The notes beneath the pieces are model-generated. The model was not told the DNA's origin and made no database searches. It was given only the letters and a program-made list of their open reading frames with translations. This document shows positions 57,550-64,000 of a stretch of 64,000 nt of DNA, one piece after another. Origin of the DNA: Microplitis mediator (Eukaryota > Arthropoda > Insecta > Hymenoptera > Braconidae); contig NC_079973.1 of the NCBI RefSeq assembly GCF_029852145.1, positions 8,576,385 to 8,640,384 on the forward strand, given 5' to 3'. Position 1 is the stretch's first letter, and each line of letters starts with the position of its first letter. The position numbers and the translations under genes are program-made.

Positions 57550-59246
57550 GACTTAACAATGTAATATAATTATTAAACTTCCGTTTTAATTTGCATCACT
57601 GACTGGAATAATTGATATTGATACTCAAGTATACGCTTTACTTTCAATAAGTTTAAAGTTTAACTTTGTACTTAGGTAATAAACATCATAAAACTTAATT
57701 AATATTAATGTAAAGAAAAAATGATTAAAAAGAGAAAAAAAATTAATTCATGACAAAGTGTGATTATAAATGTATCTTATATTTTAACTTATGTATAAAA
57801 TATTCTTCATACAATTGTGATAGTTTAAATTAAAATAATAAATTTTTTTTTTTTACTTACTATACCTTTTAAACAACTGATTTTTACTTATTCTTTTGTA
57901 TACATATATTACCATACTTTATTATAAATATGCATACATTGATATGGAATTTAATGAAGGGATCGACTGATAATGGCTGAAGGTGCGTGATACTCTCTAT
58001 CGCAGCATTACGATCAAATTTCCCGGGTCACAAGGTAAATTGGGATATTACACGTTGTTTACAACGCGGTAGTTAATTAGCTCGAGGCAGACATCCGGTT
58101 GTTTGCCACGCGAGCAACTTTTGGAATATCGTTCACTCATTTACGCAGTAAAGTACTTTGTATAGGATATGTTATATAGATAGGTGAGTACATATCGACA
58201 TACATATGTATAAATGTAAGTAATAGTTTAATCAAACTTGGCCATAGATGCTGTGTGTAACATACAGTTACAAATCACTCACTTCAATATCTCAAAAGTT
58301 AATATAAAGTTAACTACAAGTGTGACTTTTCTGAACGAATATAAGCATCGAAGGTTTGACGGCAAATTACTAACTCACTTCCGTTACCCCATCGTGTTAT
58401 AATGAGTTTTCAAAGAAAAAGTATATCAAGTAAACACATAGTTAGGTTATGAAATAAATTTGTCGTGCTAAAATTTAGCTTGGTTTGTCGATATATTTTC
58501 CATATTTAGATATTTATTAGCATTAAGTATGTTATAAATCTTTAATGTATTTAAACTCAAGTTTTTTTAAAAGTAATTAAATTTTAAACAATTTTATTAT
58601 CATTAATGCGAAAATACAATTACGTTAAATTAAAAAGTTTATATATAATTATATATAGTTTTAGAAGGATATTATGAACCACTAAATTCTACCGTGATGA
58701 AAATTTACACCAACTAAAAACATATACAGAGTAGTTTGTAACTATCTGCAATAGATTATGAGGCTTTTACTTTAACTATCTCAAATATGTTCAGACACTT
58801 TTCAGATCCTTTTTAGCCGAGTGTTGAATCCTTTCAATTGACAGTACACTGCTATGAAAAGAGAAAATTTCTATTCATATACGAGGAATCTAAGGAAGAT
58901 TAAACACGACGTAAAACTAAATGGAGTTAAAAAAAAAATTGTGTGTACAAAAATAAATTAATTATGTGAATTGAATTTTTCATGGTTTTTTATCGAAAAA
59001 AAAAAAAAAAAAAAAACGTGAAAATTACGTGTAAAGTATTTTTACCAATGGTACGTAATTATTTAGAGAGTAAATGTATGACTTACAGAATTAAGTTAAA
59101 ATTAAATTAAAAAAATTTTTTTATTTCTTCTCACTCTTTGAGTGATCCCTTTTTATCTCAGCAAGGTTGCGCGCGTTAACCGTTTTGCCTTGGGTAAGCA
59201 AAGAAGTGACAAAAAAATTCATTTTTTTTTATTTTCCATGTTGGCA
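57322..59246. other. 3' flank of transporter gene and intergenic DNA
   Basis: Contains a GATGATGAT run at 57518-57545 and candidate polyadenylation signals. A less AT-rich stretch at 57960-58150 has no recognised content. Confidence 0.5.
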
Positions 59247-60071
59247 CACGGAAAAAAAAGATAGAAATGGTTACTGTACCTCGTTGATAGATAGATGTTT
59301 AATATTAAATTGCATAAATTTGCATATTTGTCATAAACATTAATCTAGTAGAGCTAGTACATTGCCATAATTTGACCTTATTTATTTGTACCTTAAAATT
59401 TTTTAAATTAAATAAGGGTGGGTCGGGCGGAATAAGTATATTGGACTGGTACACGGAAAAAAATAGATAGGATTGGTTACTGTGCTACAAAAGAATGATC
59501 GTAAAGTATGTAAAAATTAATCTTAGCACATTACTAGTTCTCATTAAAATAAGAATGGGTCGTTTTTACATACGACTGAGTACGATCCAACATAGCAACC
59601 ATTACTATGTTACACATTATGTCAAAAACATGACTGGTTATCGTGTTCACAATCACCATTCGCTTTCCAGATAATACAGGTTCCTTTCAGCAGTCGATGT
59701 GTTACTATATAAAACAGGTATAGGTCCTGTGTGGAGGTGCGAAAGACTCCCCGGACAAATGCGTTCCATTGTCGTTCAGCATTAGTAATCATTTCTGTGC
59801 TAGACAGGAACTGTTGCTTTCAGTCACATGTCTGAGTGCTGTTTACAACATTAGTTCCCGCCAAACAGTAGTCAGACATGTGACTGAAAGCATCAGTTCC
59901 TGTCCAGCACTAGAATGATTACTATGTTGAACGACAATGGAACGCATTTGTCCGGGGAGTCTTTCGCACCTCCACACAGGACCTATACCTATTTTGTATA
60001 GTAATACATCGACTGCTGAAAGGAACCTGTATTATCTGGAAAGCGAATGGTGACTGTGAACACGATAACCA

Positions 60072-60845
60072 CACTGTTAAAGAAATTGTTTGAATTTTGA
60101 AAACATTGTATGTAACGCAATAAACACATACATTTGTGCTTGAAATTTCACTACTAATTTCATATAGAATTTAAAATACATGTTTTTCAATTTTCAAATT
60201 AACACTGAATATTCGAATAACCCGATAAAAAAAGATTTTACACAATTGTATAAAATTATATACAAAAAATGGCCCGATCCAATTGTATACAACTGTATAG
60301 AAATTGTATACAATTTTGTACAAAGTGTATACAAGTCTATATAATTATATACAATTTTATACAAATTATATACAATTCTCTATAATTGCAATATATAGAA
60401 TTGTATATAATTATATAGAATTGTATACAATTTGTATAGAATTGTATACAATTTCTATACAAATTGTATACAATTGGATCGGGCCATTTTTTCTATCCAA
60501 TTATATATAGTGCATATATAATTATATATAATTGATATATAATTCTATACAATTGTATAAAATCTTTTTTCATCGGGAAGTATTATGAAATTTCAAATGG
60601 AATTATTAAAATTCAATATCTCTTAGAATTTTCAATACTTGGTTTAAAAATTTAAAAAAACAAGTATAAATTTTAAGTACGTTTATTAAAATTCATATTT
60701 TTTATCTTAATTTTAAATACCAGCTTGATTATTAAATTACGTATATTAAATTTGAAGCTTTTTTTATTGAAAATACAATTTAAATATCTAGTTATGAAAA
60801 TTCAATTCCTTTTGTTTTGTAATTTTTAAATTACTTTTAACAGTG
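60072..60845. mobile_element. 774-bp insertion with CACTGTTAAAG ends
   Basis: Joining the flanks restores the missing mirror of the left arm (CATGACTGGTTATCG on the left), which fixes the insertion exactly. Ends CACTGTTAAAG and CTTTTAACAGTG are inverted. Only CA (60070-60071 and 60846-60847) is duplicated. The interior is AT-rich and non-coding. Confidence 0.7.
60221..60577. mobile_element. CCCGATGAAAAAAG foldback element, copy 2
   Basis: CCCGATAAAAAAAGATTTTA mirrors AAAATCTTTTTTCATCGGG. Closely similar to 39661-40047. It lies inside the 774-bp insertion, making a fourth nesting level. Confidence 0.8.
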
Positions 60846-61209
60846 CAGTCATGTTTTCGACATAAAGTGTAACATAGTAATGGTTGCTATGTTGGATCGT
60901 ACTCAGTCGTATGTAAAAACGACCCATTCTTATTTTAATGAGAACTAGTAATGTGCTAAGATTAATTTTTACATACTTTACGATCATTCTTTTGCAGCAC
61001 AGTAACCATTCCTATCTATTTTTTTTTTTCGTGTACCAGTCCATTATACTTATTCCGCCCGACCCACCCTTATTTAATTTAAGAAATTTTAAGATACAAA
61101 GAAATAAGGTCAAATTATTGCAATGTACTAGCTCTACTAGATTAATGTTTATGACAAATATGCAAAGTTATGCAATTTAATATTAAACATCTATCTATCA
61201 ACGAGGTAC

Positions 61210-61889
61210 CTCAAAGAATCCATTAAATAGTAGGTACATAAAAATGCAAATAAGATCATCTAAAAACATGGATGCTCAAAGCATGCGACAATATTGAAAG
61301 TACAAAGAAATCGTTTTTTTTTTTTTTACTTGTACTACTGTTTACAACTATTTATTAAACAACTGCATGGTACGTACTACTTTGGTTAATTTTCTAATGG
61401 TATTAAGCCCACCGCATGCGGTTAAATTTATTTATTTATAAGTAACAAAATATACAATGCGCTTTTACTCCCTGCTTTCACATTAATTTGAGTACACTTA
61501 AGTATCTAGAGAGCACTTTGGTCGCACAAGTACCATTAAAAAACATTAACTTCTAATAGCTTTATGTTTTAATTCTCTTTCTTTTTATTGAAAAATATAA
61601 ACATACATAATATAGGTCTCGGGAGATCCCATTTCAGTCAAGTTTCATGTTTCAAGTAATATTTTATAAAATGAGTCATCTGTAGTAATTCTCTTCAAGC
61701 TCTTATAGTTCTTCCGTCGATAAAGTTATGAGTTATCATTGAATAGTAACTGCAGTTGGAATAAAATTCATTTATAGATAATGTACTTACTGTTGGTAAG
61801 TGTAAATGTTAGGTACCTTGTCGCGCCAACTTTTTGAGAAAATTAATTTGGCAACAAATTGCTACAGTAGTTTGTCACCAGCTTATTGC
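61210..61889. other. unassigned AT-rich DNA
   Basis: No gene or terminal repeats recognised. Confidence 0.5.
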
Positions 61890-62085
61890 TGATCCCTGAT
61901 AGCCAGAGTTTCTGATCAGAAAGTTGGTGTACATGAGTTGCGACCAATTTGACGCTAAGTTGTCAACAACTTTCAGCTTGTGTAACTGTTGACTACAAGT
62001 TTGCTACAAGTTGCTCAGAAAGTTATCGACAGGTTGCAGCAGTAGGTTGTTAACAAGTTGCGGCCAACTTGACTATCAGGGATCA
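61890..62085. mobile_element. 196-bp TIR element with AAGTTG words
   Basis: TGATCCCTGATAG and CTATCAGGGATCA are perfect 13-bp inverted ends. The body repeats AAGTTGC/CAACTTT-type words about every 15-20 bp. Confidence 0.7.
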
Positions 62086-62349
62086 TATATCAAAAAAATA
62101 TTTTACCAGGTTCTCTACTGTTGGATAAGTTGTGTAGTAGTTATCGAAATAATCCTACATAACCAATTGAACCAAAAGTTGACGTCAAATAGAAATAGAA
62201 ATTTTGACGTCAATTTATTGCCGCAATAGGGCCATGGTAGAATTGACGACAATTACGTTGCAGATTACTGTAACCATTGTAAATTTTACTATGGTCATGG
62301 TAATTTTTGTTTGTATTTATGTCGATTTCTGTAGATGACCATGGTCCAA

Positions 62350-63000
62350 CTTTACTACTCAGAGAGGAAAGTACGATGGGCCCAGGCTTGGCCTACGTAC
62401 GTAGAACCTCGGGCCAAGCTTGTAAGCCAGCCTTGGCCTAGCCTTGGTAGAAGTCTGGAATGATAACACGGGGCCAGCCCTGGTTGCTAGACCTGGTCCA
62501 TGCTTGGTTGCTAGACATGGCCCAAGCTTCGTTGCCAGATCTGGCCCATACACCGAGGAAACGAATAAATTTAATTTAAAAACAATTTTATTATCAATAA
62601 AACCTCGTAGAGCTTATGATCATTAACGTTTAAACTATTTAAGGCAGGTAAATAATGTGGAAAAAACTCAGTGAAAATTCTGCTGGGCTCTGGACGCGAA
62701 CTCCCGTCCTTCTGATTGCTGGGTCCGAACGGTAGCTACTGGACGAACCTACTAATGTTGAACTAATACATTTATATCATCTACTTATTAAACCATAGGT
62801 ATAGCCAAACTTAGGTAATCCTACCTTGGCCCAAGCCTAGGTTGCCATTGGACGGCCTAGGCAGGGACACCCAGTCTTGGCCCAAGCTCGGGTAATCATT
62901 GTAACGGCCAGGACTGAGTACCCAATCTTGAGCCAAGCATGGGCCAATATAGGTTTGCCAACGGTAGGTTCCCCAGTACTGAGCCAAGTAGGGCCCCGTC
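62350..63000. mobile_element. inverted GGCCCAAGC minisatellite arms around a tRNA-like core
   Basis: The left arm (62370-62550) has units such as GGTTGCTAGACCTGGTCCAT and GGTTGCTAGACATGGCCCAA. The right arm (62820-63000) has CTTGGCCCAAGCCTAGGTTG-type units. Short words from one arm recur inverted in the other. Repeat ORFs here (LATKxGP) are an artefact of the array. Confidence 0.45.
62675..62757 (-). other. tRNA-like sequence (possible SINE head)
   Basis: On the minus strand GTAGCTACCGTTCGG resembles an A box and GGGAGTTCGCGTCC a B box, with AATCAGAAGGAC between, as in tRNA-derived SINE heads. The paired stems of a real tRNA are poor, so it is not called a tRNA gene. Confidence 0.35.
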
Positions 63001-63040
63001 GTTCAATTTTGGCAGCTGCATTGGTAGGAGGCGTAATTCG

Positions 63041-63395
63041 GCGGTGTTAAACCGGTGTAAAAGCTGCGTATCCGCTCAGAGTATTAACTTTGGAAAGCTT
63101 ATAAAACGCAAAAAATATCTTCACACACACACGCACTCACACACGCGAGCGCACACATGCGTGCACACGCACACACACACACGTACACACGCACACTGTT
63201 CAACTGTAGTGATCGAGCAAGTAAAAATATTCCCAAACTATAATATTTTAACACCGGAAAATTTTATTAACACCGGTCAAGAATATTTACACCGGCAGCG
63301 GCGTTATTTTCAACACCGCTTTCGGAGTTGAAACTTAACACCACAAATATTAACACCTACACCGCTTGGACTTACCCCGGTTATTTTTTACAGTG
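63041..63395. mobile_element. CACTGTAAAA-type TIR element, left-truncated
   Basis: Right end CCCCGGTTATTTTTTACAGTG followed by TA. CGGTGTTAAACCGGTGTAAA at the left and TTTAACACCGG words at the right. Shares GTGATCGAGCAAGTAAAAAT and TTATAAAACGCAAAAAAT with 35087-35601. A CA microsatellite occupies 63121-63196. Confidence 0.7.
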
Positions 63396-64000
63396 TACTA
63401 AAAAGGATCAATTAAGTGTGATACACAGAATGACACCCACAAGCTAATAGATGTTAATTAACCTGAATACACTTAACCTTTTTTTTGTAGTGGTAATATA
63501 AACACAAAGTAGCCGCTCCCTTTCTTTCGTGTGTTCACGTCGGTCTAACTCATTAACAATACCATCTATACATATAATGATTATTTATCTCATAATTAAT
63601 CTATTATGCAGAATAATAGGATTCAACGATTCAAAATGTTTCTCAATTATTCATTAAATAATTTTCTAAGCCAAAAAAAAAGTAGATTCTTATGTATTTG
63701 TCAACTTGATAACATTAAAATATGTTGATTATTATAATAAAAAATTCCACTTAAAAATTTTTAATTTTCTCTGAAGCATTTGTAATTAAACTAGAATCCT
63801 ATGAGCATGTTTGAACGAGATTCATATGGCTATAGGATGATAAAAATCATTTATAATATTAAAAGAAAAATTAATTTGTGTCACGAGTGATATGTCACGA
63901 ATTTGGTTATGAGTTTTTTAATTTTGTTTTCCTGCTTTTTTAATGTAATATGAAAGATTATTTTAATGATAGAATTATATAATTATATAACTGCTACCAC
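63396..64000. other. AT-rich DNA, nothing recognised
   Basis: No reading frame or repeat boundary of note up to the window edge. Confidence 0.5.

Larger units (their letters stand above)
59452..61033. mobile_element. inner CACGGAAAA palindromic element, inserted at the outer centre
   Basis: TA at 59450-59451 and 61034-61035. CACGGAAAAAAATAGATAGG mirrors CCTATCTATTTTTTTTTTCGTG. Arms of about 395 bp fold around a loop near 59853 (TCAGTCACATGTCTGA against TCAGACATGTGACTGA). The right arm is split by the insertion at 60072-60845. Confidence 0.85.
59247..61209. mobile_element. outer palindromic element of a nested set
   Basis: The left arm 59276-59449 mirrors the right arm 61036-61209. The left tip starts CACGGAAAAAAAAGATAG at 59247. 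The matching right tip is missing, so the right end is truncated by about 30 bp. Without the inner element, the centre would read GGACTGGTACCAGTCC, a perfect 16-bp palindrome. Confidence 0.75.

Noticed and set aside
62359..62626. LATKxGP repeat protein
   Set aside because: Reading frame through a minisatellite; both strands give similar repeat ORFs.
62675..62757. tRNA gene
   Set aside because: A- and B-box-like words only; acceptor and anticodon stems do not pair.

Overview
The window is AT-rich eukaryotic DNA with spliced genes, dense terminal-inverted-repeat (TIR) elements, microsatellites and a Ty3/Gypsy-type retrotransposon. It looks like an insect genome. I lean towards a parasitoid wasp because of the base composition and repeat style, but that is inference. 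Coding content is sparse: I can support one host gene, one complete LTR retrotransposon, and three decayed retroelement fragments. All element boundaries and repeat pairings below were read by eye.

Layout. 1-430: a broken non-LTR reverse transcriptase fragment on the minus strand. 430-16,800: no recognisable host gene; several foldback elements (3389, 3560, 4062, 5176, 12608), copies of a dispersed repeat that begins with AACTTCCCGC, and a SINE-like element with a 5S-rRNA-like head (about 9,681-10,145). 16,827-29,061: a 12.2-kb Gypsy-class element on the minus strand with two 1,948-bp LTRs, a 4-bp target duplication, a primer site matching the tRNA-Lys(1,2) 3' end, intact gag, pol joined to gag by an A AAA AAC -1 frameshift site, a third intact ORF behind a splice-acceptor-like sequence, and a polypurine tract. 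Both LTRs carry two families of small hairpins, some with compensatory base changes.

29,100-45,100: a mosaic of TIR elements nested in AACTTCCCGC repeats, a 504-bp insertion with a 15-bp target duplication, a decayed relative of the Gypsy element (about 37,790-39,540) that also has third-ORF-like sequence after pol, and a 5'-truncated LINE. 46,170-57,321: a 12-exon gene on the plus strand for a 534-residue major-facilitator transporter of the SV2/SVOP-like group. All splice phases close and all introns begin GT and end AG. Its large introns (3, 5, 7, 9) each hold foldback elements.

57,300-64,000: intergenic DNA with a four-level nested palindrome (59,247-61,209), in which one TA-targeted element sits exactly at the palindromic centre of another, plus several smaller inverted-repeat elements. 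The best candidates for undescribed biology are the two hairpin families and the third ORF of the retrotransposon, and the nested palindromes.
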